A stretch of DNA of 21,695 nucleotides from Phialocephala subalpina. Lineage: Eukaryota; Ascomycota; Leotiomycetes; Helotiales; Mollisiaceae. The notes under the pieces were generated by a model. It saw nothing but the letters and a program-made list of their open reading frames with translations, was not told the origin of the DNA and searched no databases. Location: positions 333,450-355,144 of the forward strand of contig FJOG01000002.1 in the NCBI GenBank assembly GCA_900073065.1. The letters run 5' to 3'. This document shows, piece by piece, positions 1-11,051 of this stretch. The translations under genes were made by a program, and so were the position numbers. Each line of letters begins with the position of its first letter. The first letter of the stretch is position 1.

Positions 1-1422
1 TTGAGGTGGTCTGTGCTCACAATTTTCTGGGCGAAAGAGGACGAAACCAATTTTGCAAGCGACTGTATCTTGTCTGAAACACTTTAGAAAATGTCCTATT
101 GGCCTTGTATGATCTGATCTGCCCTGTGCGACCCTAGTCTCACATGTTGCCATCCTTGACCGGCGATGTTCGATATCGCGGCAGGGTGGCCCTTGGTTTG
201 AGAAAACTGACTTGGGGTTGGAAGAACAAGCAAAGAGCAGTCTCGGAAAGGCGAGCAATGGCGACAACACGCGCAATGATAAGGCGGCGTGCGGAGACCC
301 CCCGCAAATCGTATGCGAATCGTATCATTGCGAAAGCCCTCTCGTCCTTGTTTCAACTGCGGGATGGCGGGGTATGCGGACACAAATGCCTTCCATATTG
401 CAGGCCCGTCCCTCGGTATGAGGTTAACAGCAATGCTGAGTGATCAGCGCACGATTCCCGCTGAATGGACACAGCTGCATTGCACTACTTTGGTCCAAGG
501 GTAAATAAGTCCACCCCTGGCATCTGCTTCTCGCACTTTCTACCCCACAATTACGCCAATTCTGCCTCTCGTATTGGTCATCTACCTCTGGTGAGGCTGA
601 CCTCAAAACCCCCAGGGGTGAATTTACTTGTTAGCGGACGACCGGATGGGCGGATAAGACGAGCGGAGGACTAGCGCCATGTGGGCCTGTCAAATCTGCA
701 TTGTCAGGCTTGTGCGGCCTCCTAGCGAGAGTCCAGACAGCCCCCCTGTCGCGTCCTTCGAGCACGCCTGAGAGGTACATACGTCAGAGCTACTTCTTGG
801 AATAGGATGGCCGGCTCCGAAGACGCCAGATAGGTCCTCATCAGATGTTCAGCCGGCTCTAGCCATGGCATCTAAAATCATTCACAAAGACATCGATTCA
901 TATTCCATTAGGATTCAGGAGTCCCCTTCTCTCCAAGTGTTCGTCTGGAAACGGCCTTTTTCCCTAGTGAATTGCACTGCCTTGAAGATTAAGCATAGAT
1001 ACGCGAAGACGCACGATAGGTTAGTCTTGACGTTCTTGTCTGCTGGCCTTTGGAACATGGAGTCCATGAAGACTAGTGTGCCTCACCCCAGCATGGCTTC
1101 TCATCATGGCTGCAATCCTTCGTGCTGGTTTGACGGCCAGCGTGCAGACGTCCGATCCTTGCCTCACACCTGTTGAGGTGCGGCTCCGCATGTGGAGCTG
1201 GTGAGAAGATCCTGGTCGGCCACGTTGTGTGTCCCTTGTTCAAGAGTCGTCGACATGGCCATATACTTCCGTCTTGGTGGGGAAGGCCTAGTTTATTATG
1301 TTGGAGCTCCCTATGCCGTCATGCTGTTCCGACCAGCATCAAGAATCTCCTCTCAGTTGTCGAAGACCAGCCTCAAAATCAAGAACTTCTTCACACTTTA
1401 ACAACCTCGTCTCTCGGACAAG
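1..1422. other. Intergenic DNA, no recognised gene
   Basis: Base composition is ordinary, not RIP-like. Several open frames of 60-100 codons occur on both strands, overlapping one another, but none gives a recognisable domain, a convincing intron pattern or a biased composition. The last 80 bases or so before the bZIP start codon are rich in C and T on the plus strand, as is usual for ascomycete promoters and 5' leaders. I cannot place a TATA box or a specific operator with confidence. Confidence 0.5.
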
Positions 1423-2143
1423 ATGACTCAATTAATCAACCCATACAATGACTACCTCGTCTTCTCAACATCACACATGAACGACAGTTTCAACAGCCTC
1501 CACGAGCAAACATACAGCGATGTAAGGATCTTGCCCTCCTATTTTATATGATCATACTTATTTGCCAGCAGTATTATTACCAACCACCTCTCCCATATCA
1601 ACTCGACGGAGAATCCGACTGGATGAGCACTGTCTCCTCCTCTTCACTTTCCACACCTGATCACTCTCCCACAACAACCTCCCGAATCGCCACCCTTCAC
1701 AACGACTTCCCCTCAAGCTGGCCCATTGGGCCAACCAACACACCCCCCTCCCAATCCGCCAAAGACCTCCAGAAGCTCAACGTACGCTCCTTACATTAAA
1801 AAAGCCTCATGCACACGCCTGACTAAAACTCCCTCAGCGCCGCCGCAAACAAAACCGCGAATCCCAACGCGCATTCCGGCAACGCAAAAACCGCGACCTA
1901 GAACACCTCGCGCAAGCCTTAGCAGATCTCCAAAGCAAACACGAGAAACTTCTCAAATGCTTCGTAGGACTGACGGCGAAGGTGTCGGCGGAGAGGTTAG
2001 GGGATCTGGCGGAGGATATGAATTTTTTGGATGAGCAGATTAAGCAGTATAATTCTTGTCTGGGGACGGACTTTAAGATGAATGGGGGAGAGGATAGAGA
2101 TGATTTGGGCGAAATCGAAGAGTTCGTGATTCTTGCGGGATAG
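1423..2143 (+). CDS. AP-1/Yap-like bZIP transcription factor (three exons)
   Basis: Predicted 205-residue nuclear DNA-binding regulator. Exons are 1423-1521, 1569-1781 and 1838-2143, all joined in phase 0. Intron 1 (47 or 50 bp) starts GTAAGG and ends at a CAGCAG tandem acceptor. Intron 2 (56 bp) starts GTACGC, has a CTGAC branch-like site and ends CTCAG. Exon 3 opens directly on the basic region (residues about 105-123), which carries the NRESQRAFRQR core: the Asn and Arg that contact DNA in bZIP proteins and the QRAFR string of the fungal AP-1/Yap group. A leucine zipper follows, with Leu at about 128, 135, 142 and 149. The N-terminal half is Ser/Thr/Pro-rich and looks disordered. The C-terminus is acidic and lacks the cysteine-rich domain of oxidative-stress Yap1 proteins. 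The start at 1423 is the first ATG that keeps the frame open to the intron 1 donor. Target genes and regulatory role cannot be read from the sequence. Confidence 0.82.
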
Positions 2144-2884
2144 GGGTGGGTGTCTAGGCTTGGAGTTGGTGGCGAGCGTTTGTTAAATGGGTTACAGTTT
2201 AGGTGTTTGGCTGGGACATATCTTTTAACAGAGAGAAAGCATTTATGTTCTTTTCTGGCTTTGGACGTTCAGTCTTCTGCTTCTTAGATGAACCCCTCGA
2301 TGGAAACCTCAGTCGCCTAGATTTGCATTCGACTATGCATCCGCCTCTTCTACAATCCTCAGGACCCTACCAATCTTCCTTTCGATCGACTCCACCTCGG
2401 TTCATCCCGTTTACTTTTGAACTCAATGTCTCACCCACCATGGCCACATTGCACAGCAGATCAATCGCCAGGTTCCAGCCTAACGACACTCCCGAAGTAG
2501 ACCAAGATTGAATGCCCCCAAAGAACATGGAGCTTCGAGGCACAACATGGGCTCATCGTGAACAGCATCTCAAACACACTGCCAAATCGGGGAATTTTCA
2601 ATGCAAGGCTTCTCGGCCTTAGTACCTTAGTCACCGTCTTCCCCAGATCGACTGCCCAAATCTAGTGAAAACCCAGGACATCCCGGTAAACTTAATCCAG
2701 ATCAGGGATAGTAAGCGGTCCGCTATCAAATGTTATCACACAGCCGCAGTGCACACGCAAGATACATTCAACTAAACAAACATATTTATAGAGAATCCCC
2801 CTTTCCATTACCCTTTGCCCGAAAGCCCGGGTTTTGCCCGAGTCTAGCGCTTGGAGCTTATAGATATTAACCCACTTACTATAG
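2144..2884. other. Intergenic DNA between the bZIP gene and the retrotransposon
   Basis: This stretch holds the 3' flank of the bZIP gene and then about 700 bases of ordinary composition. One plus-strand frame of about 100 codons (2203-2511) is open but matches nothing I recognise and shows no splice structure. A minus-strand frame at 2692-2970 runs across the retrotransposon insertion point, so it cannot be an ancestral gene. Confidence 0.45.
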
Positions 2885-2889
2885 CAAGC
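2885..2889. repeat. Left target-site duplication (CAAGC)
   Basis: The five bases CAAGC sit immediately before the TG of the 5' LTR and recur exactly after the CA of the 3' LTR at 11314-11318. Five bases is the usual Ty3/gypsy duplication size, and the match fixes both element ends. Confidence 0.93.
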
Positions 2890-3151
2890 TGTCACGTGTA
2901 GGATTGGGTGTCCTACTGGCGCAGCCTCTGGCTGGCTTACAGCCACCACCCAAGGCTGCGCAGCCTCCATAACCTACGTAGAGCTCGCGTAAGCTTACGC
3001 GTAGCGTAGGAGGTCTTACGAGGGCTATGCGGTTGTTATTCTTAGGCTGTTGTTCTGTATATAGGGGCTCTTTGAATCTCTGGCAGAAAAATAGAGATTA
3101 GTCTAGTACTAATTTGACTTATTATTGCCTCCTTCTATTTTACACCTCACA
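2890..3151 (+). repeat. 5' long terminal repeat (262 bp)
   Basis: It begins TGTCACGTG and ends CACCTCACA, the TG...CA form of an LTR. Length equals that of the 3' LTR, with no gap needed to align them. By my count about 40 positions differ between the two, all transitions, and 37 have C or G here against T or A in the 3' copy, so this copy is close to the ancestral sequence. U3 is about 203 bp up to the presumed transcript start at 3093, leaving a short R-U5 of about 59 bp. A 16-bp perfect palindrome lies at 2986-3001. Confidence 0.95.
3058..3063 (+). promoter_or_regulatory. LTR TATA box
   Basis: TATATA in the U3 part of the LTR. It is also kept in the 3' LTR, as TATATAAA at 11220-11227. It lies about 30 bases upstream of the motif AGAGATTAG (3093-3101), which is the likely transcript start because it pairs with the primer-binding site. 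Confidence 0.6.
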
Positions 3152-3153
3152 TT

Positions 3154-3162
3154 CTAATCTCT
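3154..3162 (+). other. Probable self-primer binding site of the retrotransposon
   Basis: CTAATCTCT starts two bases after the LTR end and is the exact reverse complement of AGAGATTAG at 3093-3101 in the LTR. No TGG, the usual start of a tRNA-primed site, is present here. In Tf1/sushi elements the first bases of the transcript fold back on a complementary site next to the LTR and prime reverse transcription. The spacing from the TATA box to 3093 fits that model. The match is only 9 nt, so it is strong by position rather than by length. Confidence 0.68.
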
Positions 3163-3205
3163 CTACTTTAAGGGTTAAGAGTTCGACAATAGCGCGCACG
3201 AAGCT

Positions 3206-5281
3206 ATAGCTACTAATAACAACAATGGACAAAGGGCTTTTACGGACCCTCTTTTAGTAGGTAGTAGCGTTCTTCGCTCCTAAGCTTAGCAATTCTCTTA
3301 GAGCTCTAAGGGAAACGGCGAATCTCTTACCTCTAGGACTCTAAGTGGCAACGCAAGGGCCGCTACTAGTAATCTTCAATAGATTACTGAAGGCTTTAGC
3401 CAAATTTTAGACTTTGGACGGCAACTAAGCACTACTCCCAGCGTTAGAAACAGAGACACCCCAATTGAGTCTCCAGGCAGATCTTTTAAGTCTCTAATTG
3501 GCTCCGATCGCGTCTAGGAAAGGCGCCGAAACCCTTCCGCCGACTAAACAAACTAGCGCTTTTTTGCGCGACAATAAAAACAATAAGACCTCTTAAACTA
3601 AGTCCTCGATACGGTTCAGCGTCTACAAGCCCAAATCAACGCCGAAAACGACGCGTATTGCCAGCGCGGACTCGAACGGGGTAAATTGACTCCTCGCAAA
3701 AAGTATATTCGCGATAAATACGATCAAAGGCCGAGAAACCCCGTTAACGGACTTCGTGGCCTTTACGCGTTAAGCGCTCTTAATAACGAGAGAAAAGACG
3801 GTATTCTAAGCATAAAGAGACTCGTCCGAACTAGTATTATAAGCCTTGAAATAGACTCTCTAGCCTTTAAAAACCTCCCGATTAGAAACGCGTCTCAAAA
3901 CCTAAGGCCGACTTTCGACCTTCCCCTTACGAGCCCGGGGACAGAAGTCTGGGTTACAGGGCATTTTTAAGCGATTTTCAGGCATTATGATCTCGCGCTT
4001 AGGCCATTAATCATAATAATTATCGCAATCACTTAAAAGTTATAAAATAACGACTCGCGATTATAATTTGAAATTTAAGTTATATAGGTCTTTACACAGG
4101 AAGAAACTTTCTATTCACTAGATTTTAGAATATCTTGAGGTTTGAGGGGAAAATGCCCTATAACCTAGACTTATATCCGCAGGCTCGTTAGAATACCCGT
4201 TTGACCTACCTTCGAAGCACTTATTTCGAACTAAATATTTAATCTTCCTCTAAATTTCGACGTTAAACTTAAAATACGAAGAGAAAGCCAAGTAAAGTCT
4301 ATTACTTTCCCTTTATTCTACGAAAAGAAAAATATCGTAAAATATCGAACTTTTTTTGATATTATAAATAACGTTTTTAGAGCCCAACTTTTCACGTATA
4401 ACTCCTATCGATTAAAAGTAAATACTACGGCGACGCGCTTTAAAATAGACTCGGAAGTAAAGAATAAGTAGTCTCTCTTATAATCCTCTACTATTAGCCC
4501 TTTTAAAGTTCAAATGTCTTAAGTAAATCAAAAGTCTTAAGTATACGACTTTATTGCGTTGCCTTAAAAATGCGAAACGAATATTTTCGCGAAGTTTTAA
4601 CATCTCACTTAAAATAGTAATAAAAACGAGATAATATCGAAAGTTTATAATCGAATACGCGAGTACAAGCGAGACTTATTAATGCGTAGAGAAAGTGACT
4701 ACGTATAAACTTTTTCGAACGCTATTACGAACTTTTTTACGAAAGGATAATAATATAATAAAACTAGTAGGATTTTTCCTTTTATAGTAAATATACTTTT
4801 ACGAGATTTTTAAAAAGTTAAATTATAATTTAAAAACCTTTAAAAAATAAAGAAAAGTTATTTCGATTATAATACGAAAAAGAAGCGTAACGACAAAAAT
4901 GATAATAAAAGTTACGACTCCTCTAAAAAGTTTAAACTTAATAATAAGAAAGATAAAAGCAAACGGGAATTATATTCTTTTAATTAGAGTTTTAACCTCG
5001 GTAAACTATTTAATTTTAACTCGAGAAACGGTAATAATAACGACCCGGAAAAGACTTATTAGACTTGTAATGGGATAGGATATTTCTCCGGAGATTCGCG
5101 CTACTCGAAGTACGTAGAATAGGCCAAGGAAAACCTTAAGAAAGCTAAAGTTAAAAAAGATTTCCTTAAAGCAAAAAAAAGCGAGAAATCAATTAAAGTA
5201 ATATACAAAAAGGTTTTTAATGCAACGAAAGAGCTTTCTCGGACTTTTTTCGACTCGAGAAAAAACGTAATCAAATTTTAA
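3206..5281 (+). pseudogene. gag relic of the gypsy element
   Basis: One frame stays protein-like from about 3206 to 5281, interrupted by stops that are mostly explained as CAA/CAG or TGG turned to TAA/TAG. The N-terminal part is Asn/Ser/Thr-rich. A Gln-rich, coiled-coil-like stretch follows at about 3560-3680, then a short undamaged run (3686-3970), then a lysine-rich basic region (about 4870-4980). At about 5063-5100 there is a Cys-Asn-Gly...Gly-Asp-Ser pattern that may be a broken zinc knuckle, though the spacing is not a clean CCHC. No ATG opens this frame. The codon ATA at 3206, followed by a plausible Ala-Thr-Asn start, is best read as a former ATG lost by G-to-A change. Structural Gag is inferred from position, since homology cannot be tested here. 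Confidence 0.65.
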
Positions 5282-8200
5282 GCGTAAACCGATTTAACGA
5301 GACGCTTATACACTTTTTTATTTGAGAGCTTTTTAAATAAAGAGATATAAATACCGAATTAACTATAAAAAAGATAGGAAATACTAATGCCGATAATTGC
5401 TTTATCGATAATTACGTAGCGAAAAAGAACAATTTTATTTTTAATATTAAATGCGATATATTTTTTGCGACTTTCGACGGATATGTTTTCTAAGTTTCTA
5501 ATTATTACAATTTAAACTTTATTATTATTAATAACCGTAAATAGACTCGTGATTTCAAATAGCGCTTTTACGGCTATAATAAATCGAATTATAAGATAAT
5601 ATTAAAGAGAGACTAATTTATTAAGAAAAGTATTAGTATTTACGATTAGTTAACGGGGAGATAGGCCTACGCGGTAATTTAAGATAATATTAAGGTTTTA
5701 AACCCCTTCGAGTTTACGGAGCTTCTTAAAACCGAACTAAATATCGAAGCTTATATAGTCTTCTTTAAGAAAAGAGAATATAGTTATTTGATTAATTATA
5801 AGAAGTATAAGTGCTTAAATTTAAAAGTAAAATTATTTACTCTTTAAAAGTCAAAGATATCGAGAGTTTTTACGATCGCTTAAAGGCAAGAGATTACTCT
5901 TTCGGAGTATTTTCGGGGTTATAAGGATATCTTCGACGAAAAAGTAGCCTTTATTCTTCTCGAATAAAGTAGATACGAGTATACGATTGAAATAGAGGGT
6001 CAAGTGCTTTATAAGCCTTTATATAACCTTTTAGAACTTTAATTCGTAGTATTTCGCGATTATATTGCAATTTCTCTTAAGAAGAAATAAATACGCTTTT
6101 TTATTAATTTTGCGAGAGTTTTTATATTCTTCGTATTTAAAAAGGACGGAGGTTTAAAACTTTGTGTAAATTATAGAAATCTCAATAAAATAATGATTAA
6201 AAATCGATATTTTTTACTTTTAATTAACGAGACTTTAAATCGCTTTATAAATACTTAAATTTTTATTAAATTAGATTTAAAAAACGTTTATTATCAAATA
6301 CGAATTCGGGGGGAAAACGTTTAAAAAACAATTTTTCGAACCCGTTATAATCACTTTAAATACTAAGTAATGCTATTTGGATTAACGAACGCATTTACGA
6401 CTTTTTAAACGTATATTAACGAAGTTTTTTTAGGTTTATTAAATTATTTTATCGTAGTTTATTTAGATAATATTTTGATTTACTCTCGAGATTTTATTGA
6501 GTACGAGTTATACGTACTTTAAATAATAGAAAAGCTTTGTAAATATAAGTTTTATATTAAATTTAATAAATGTAAATTTAATAAAAAGTAAATAGAGTTT
6601 CTTGGGTTTATTATTAATTGCGACGAAATATATTTAAACTCGGAAAAAGTCCGGATAATCGTCGAATAATTTAAATCGATTTCTTTTCGAGAAGTTTAAA
6701 TTTTTTTAAAGTTTATTAATTTTTATCGTCGCTTCGTATATGGGTTCTTTGGCGTAACTACAAGTTTTTTAGGGCTATTTAAAGGTATAAAGAAAGGCGT
6801 GAAATCTAAAGAGTTTATATTTATAATAGAAATTAAATAAAACTTTAAAGATTTGAAAAAAGTTTTTATTAAAGTATTTTTCTTAATTTATTTCGATTTA
6901 GCGAAAAAGATTCATTTAAAAATTAATGCGTCGAAATTTATTATCGTAAGGATTTTATTATAATAAGAAGGCTTAAAAAGTAATTCGAGGCGTTATTAGT
7001 ATTTTATAGTTTTTTTTTCCCGTAAAATTAATAACGCGAAAAAAAACTACGCAATTTACGACAAAAAACTTTTAGTGATTATCGAGAGTTTTAAAGAGTA
7101 GCGATACTACTTTAAAAATACTAAATATATTATAAAAGTAATCACTAATTATAATAACTTTAAATATTAAGTAAATATAAAGTATTTAAAGAAGCGATAA
7201 GCAAAATAAATTATATATTTTGCTTTTTATAACTTTGAGAGTATTTACCGGAAAAGCTCGTTAAATTTAGTAAATAGATTAAATCGCCGATCGGATTATA
7301 ATAATAAGTCACTTAAAGAAACCCTTTAAAACTTTTAGTTTTTTACTTTTTAAAACAAATTGAAAAGGAAATTTGCAATTGCAATCCGCGATATTTCGAT
7401 CGGATTAAAAGTATCTCCGATTATATAACGCTTATTTGCGACGTATAAATCGAATTTAGCTTTAATTAATAAATAGAGAGATCTCGATTAAAAAGTTTAA
7501 ACCAATAAATTAAAAGTAGGAGTTAAAAACCTCCGAGACTTTACTTTAAAAACTACGAACGATTATTTATTTATAGATAAAGTTTCTAATAAAAAGTATA
7601 ACGATTAAAACTTTTAATCGTTAATAGATTTAATTAATTGTAAATAATTAATTCTAAGATTATAAATATATATAATAACGCGTTCGAGTATTATATTAGC
7701 GCTTTTTATCGACTTCGTTATAAACCTCATTTTATTATCGCAATAAAACGATAAGTATAATAAGATAATACGGGTCGATAAAACGCGCAAAAAGAATTCT
7801 TAAAGGTAAGAAATCTAATAAATCGATAAATAAAGATTTTTGCGCTAGAATAATAAAGTTTTTGTACTTTGTGACTTTATATTTAAAATCGAAGTCGTAA
7901 AGTTTTATTATAATAACTTTTTAATAAATTATTTCGGCGTAAATAAAACACTAGAATTTATTCGAAGAATTTACTATTAAAGAGGGTTTAAAAACGATAT
8001 TCGTAATTATATTCGAGAATATAACGTTTATTAGAGAATTAAAATTAAACGTTATACGCTTTACGAGCTTCTTAGTACTTTACCGCAATTTATTAAACTT
8101 TAATCGGAAATATCAATAGATTTTATTATAAGATTGCTCCTTTATAAAAATTTTAACGAAAACAACTTCGATAATATATTCGTCGTTATTTACTATTATT

Positions 8201-9240
8201 TAAAGATAATGAAATATATTTTTTACTATAAGACTATTAATACTCCCGAGTTAATTACTTTATTATAAAATAAAGTTTTCAGTAATTTCGGGACTTTTAA
8301 TAGTATTATTTCGGATTGTAATAACGTTTTTACTTTAAAGTTTTAATTTGTACTCTATTTTTATTTCTTTTGTAAATAACGGCTTTTTATAGCGTTTTAT
8401 CCTTAGATTAACGAGTAAATAAAGCGTTAAAACCAAGTACTTAAATATTATTTACACTATTATTATAACGCTAAAAAAGATAATTAAATAAATAAATTCT
8501 CGTTCGCGGAGTTTACTTATAATAATTTGAAGTATTAAACGCTTTAAACGACTCTTTTTAAAGTTGTTTACGGTTATAACTTACGTTTACTATAGAATTT
8601 TAAAGATAAACTTTAAAAGGAAGTATTAATTGCGCGATAACGAGTAAAAACTATAAAAAAAGAAAGAAGAGACTTTTAAAAGCTTTAAAACTGCGCGTAG
8701 AAAAACAAAGAAAAGTATTATAATAAGTATAAACTCGATAAACACTTCGCAATAAGATTATAAGTCTTATTATCTACGAAAAACATTCGATTAAAACTAA
8801 AGAAATTCGCTTTTAAATTCATTGGATTATTTCAAATTAAAAAGTATATTAATAAAGCCGCTTATAAGCTCAAATTACTCTCTTTATACTTTTAATTCCA
8901 CTTTGTTTTCTATATTTCCCTCCTCGAGAAATATATTATTAGCGCCAAAAAATAATCGAAAGATTTCTTTATAAACGTTAATTTAAAGTTCGTCGATAAT
9001 AATAACGAGTAAAAATAGGAAATAGAGATTATTTTAAATCACAAATAAAATAACCGTAATAAAACCCGCAAATATCTAATCAAATAAAAAAGGTGGCCAA
9101 GGGATTATAATATATAATTACTAGTTTATTTTAACCTCAAAAAACGCGAAAAAATTATTAGACTTTTATAATGAAAATCACGGTCTCAAAAAAAGCTCGA
9201 CTTTTTAAGCGCCGTAAAAGCTTTAATCTACTCTTTTTAA
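5282..9240 (+). pseudogene. pol relic of the gypsy element (RT, RNase H, integrase, chromodomain)
   Basis: The stretch 5282-5800 should hold the protease but I cannot read it. From about 5820 one frame runs without indels to a stop at 9238-9240. RT: KKDGG (about 6142-6153), FIKLDLKN with its Asp kept (6262-6285), MLFGLTNA (6370-6393) and YLDN (6460-6471), where YLDD has lost its second catalytic Asp. RNase H: INASK at about 6922, from TDASK. Integrase: the HHCC zinc domain (about 7905-8045) has its His and Cys ligands changed to Tyr; in the DDE core, Asp codons remain at 8119 and 8314, and the Glu codon at 8422 has become Lys, with the 35-residue Asp-Glu spacing preserved. Integrase C-terminal region at about 8800-8930. 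Chromodomain at about 8992-9117, with its Trp codons turned to stops. All changes fit C-to-T/G-to-A. The product would copy and integrate the element; this copy cannot. Confidence 0.9.
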
Positions 9241-9479
9241 TAGAAAATTAAGTAATAAAAAAGTTAAAATAAAAGCGCGGCAAACCTCGAAAATACGCGT
9301 AAATTATCCGCTTTTATTTTTATTTTGTTTTCGTTTTGTTTTTTAATTATATAAATCGATAAAAATCAATTAATTAAAATTTATTTTATTATATAATAGT
9401 TTAAAAGCCCCGAGTATTTCGCTAAAAAAAGTCTTATAATCGAAAACGCCGTAAAACTTATATACTAAAAGCAAAATAC

Positions 9480-10670
9480 TCCAAAAACGCTAAAATTTAA
9501 ACCTTCTTTTCAAACTATTATAATACTTCCGCAAAGATACTATTATTATCCTCTTCCTCTTTATCGATAATAGAGTACTAAAAGGAGTTAGTAATAGTCA
9601 AAGGAATTAATTCAATATATATCGCAAATCGAAAAGAAACGTTAAAGCTTTTAATAGCGATAATTAATTCTCTTAAGATTTAAAGCTTTATAATCTTAGT
9701 ACTAAAAGCGCTAAAAACACTAAGTTTATAAGCGTTTATCCTTATTTGCGTAGTGATTTTCATATTAACGGCGTAAAAGTTTCTAAAAGATTACTCGAAG
9801 TATTAATATATTCCGAGAATAGTAAAATAAACGGATTTATTTCGAGAGCGTATTATTTATCGAAGACTTTCTTTAAAGAAAACTCTTTTTCGATTTTAAT
9901 CCGCCGAGAAAAGTTAATTAATTTAAACTTAGTTTAAAACTCGTTTAAATTGAAATTAAAATAACGGTTTTAAATTATATTTTTTAAAAACGTTTTAATA
10001 TAATCTTTTAAATCACAAAACAATACATAAAGTTTATATAATATTTATACTCGTTAATTATATTAAAAGTACTTCGAGAGCTATATATACTTTCTTATAA
10101 AGGCTTTTTTTACTATTATATTTCTCGTAATTCTTCGAATTAAACTTCGATTTACACTTATATTAAGAATCTATTATTAAGTACTTAAAGCAATAGAAAT
10201 AGCGCTTAATTATAAGCTAAGAAGTATTAATTTCTTTACGAAGACGCTTGTTTGAGTTAATACGCCCGATACTTTTACGCTTTTTACTCGTAGTAAAAGT
10301 AGAAAAGGCAAATTAAATAAAAGTAATCAATATATCGAACAAAAGTTGAAAGATTAAAAGAAGTTTATAAAGTTTAATTACGGAAATATAAAATGATTTA
10401 AAGAAACTAAGTATAAAGAGAATATCGCTCGATTATATAAAGGAGGCCTAAAGCCTCGCTTTGCGACTTTAAAGAGTTATATTATACCGGATTAAGAATA
10501 GATTACCCCGATTCTAATTAGTCAAGTGGCGTAAAACGCCCGCGACTACAGTTCGAACGCTAATTAACCCTTTAATCACGACGCTCTATTAAAAGACGCG
10601 ATGCGAGAGTTATATTACAAGGATTTAAATTCTATTTAAAAGGTTATTTATTTCTTTTGAAGTCTAAAGG
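9480..10670 (+). pseudogene. Unrecognised extra reading frame downstream of pol
   Basis: After the pol stop (9240) the element still has 1.8 kb before its 3' LTR, more than most Ty3/gypsy elements. From about 9720 to 10668 one frame has open runs of 23-60 codons although the DNA is strongly AT-rich, where a stop would be expected about every ten codons. Its stops are TAA, TAG or TGA at places where Gln or Trp is plausible. The run at 9746-9937 has no stop at all. The predicted product is basic (many Lys and Arg) with hydrophobic runs at about 10090-10160. A second, differently framed coding-like run lies at 9522-9740, so there may be a frameshift or an intron. I recognise no domain. It could be an accessory or envelope-like gene, part of an older insertion, or captured host sequence. 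Confidence 0.4.
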
Positions 10671-11036
10671 GTCTTTACCAAAGCATATAAGGGTCTTTAT
10701 ACTACTTTACGTATAAAGGAAATAAATCACCACTTTATTTACTAATTAGTGAGACAATTATTACTATAGCTATTATAGGGATATAATAAGCTCCCGCTCT
10801 CGGTTTTAATTTACGAGGAGATCTTCCCATTTATATATTCCCACGATACGCCATCGGTAAACCACTGAAGTTAATTTATTGATCTAATGGAAACAGACTA
10901 ATCAAAGGGCACTCTTATCCTGTACTTGTACAGCCCGAACCTCACAGAGAACGTAAAGGCAACAAAAGCTTACAACGACTATTACGGAGAGTTAATAAAG
11001 CCTATAATAGAGATCTAATACTAAGGATAGTATTAT
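10671..11036 (+). other. 3' untranslated part of the gypsy element
   Basis: This stretch is less AT-rich than the pol body and shows little RIP damage. It contains two copies of AAGGGTCTTTA or a close variant about 30 bases apart (about 10668-10720) and a small inverted repeat CTGTAC-TT-GTACAG near 10920-10933. I see no coding signal. It leads into the polypurine tract. Confidence 0.5.
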
Positions 11037-11048
11037 AGGGAGAGGGAA
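11037..11048 (+). other. Polypurine tract of the gypsy element
   Basis: AGGGAGAGGGAA is an unbroken run of 12 purines ending three bases before the 3' LTR, the position where plus-strand DNA synthesis is primed in LTR elements. It has survived RIP. Confidence 0.8.
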
Positions 11049-11051
11049 TCG

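Noticed and set aside
96..1451. Several open frames of 60-103 codons in the left part
   Set aside because: They overlap on both strands, have no recognisable domain and no consistent coding bias.
2692..2970. Minus-strand frame of 92 codons
   Set aside because: It crosses the retrotransposon insertion point, so it is not an old gene, and it shows no recognisable protein.
3225..3227. ATG as the gag start
   Set aside because: It opens a different frame from the protein-like gag frame that can be followed to about 5281.
3686..3970. A separate 94-codon gene
   Set aside because: It lies in frame with the gag relic and begins and ends only because of neighbouring mutations.
9746..9937. A separate 63-codon gene
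   Set aside because: It is one open run of a longer degraded frame in the retrotransposon.
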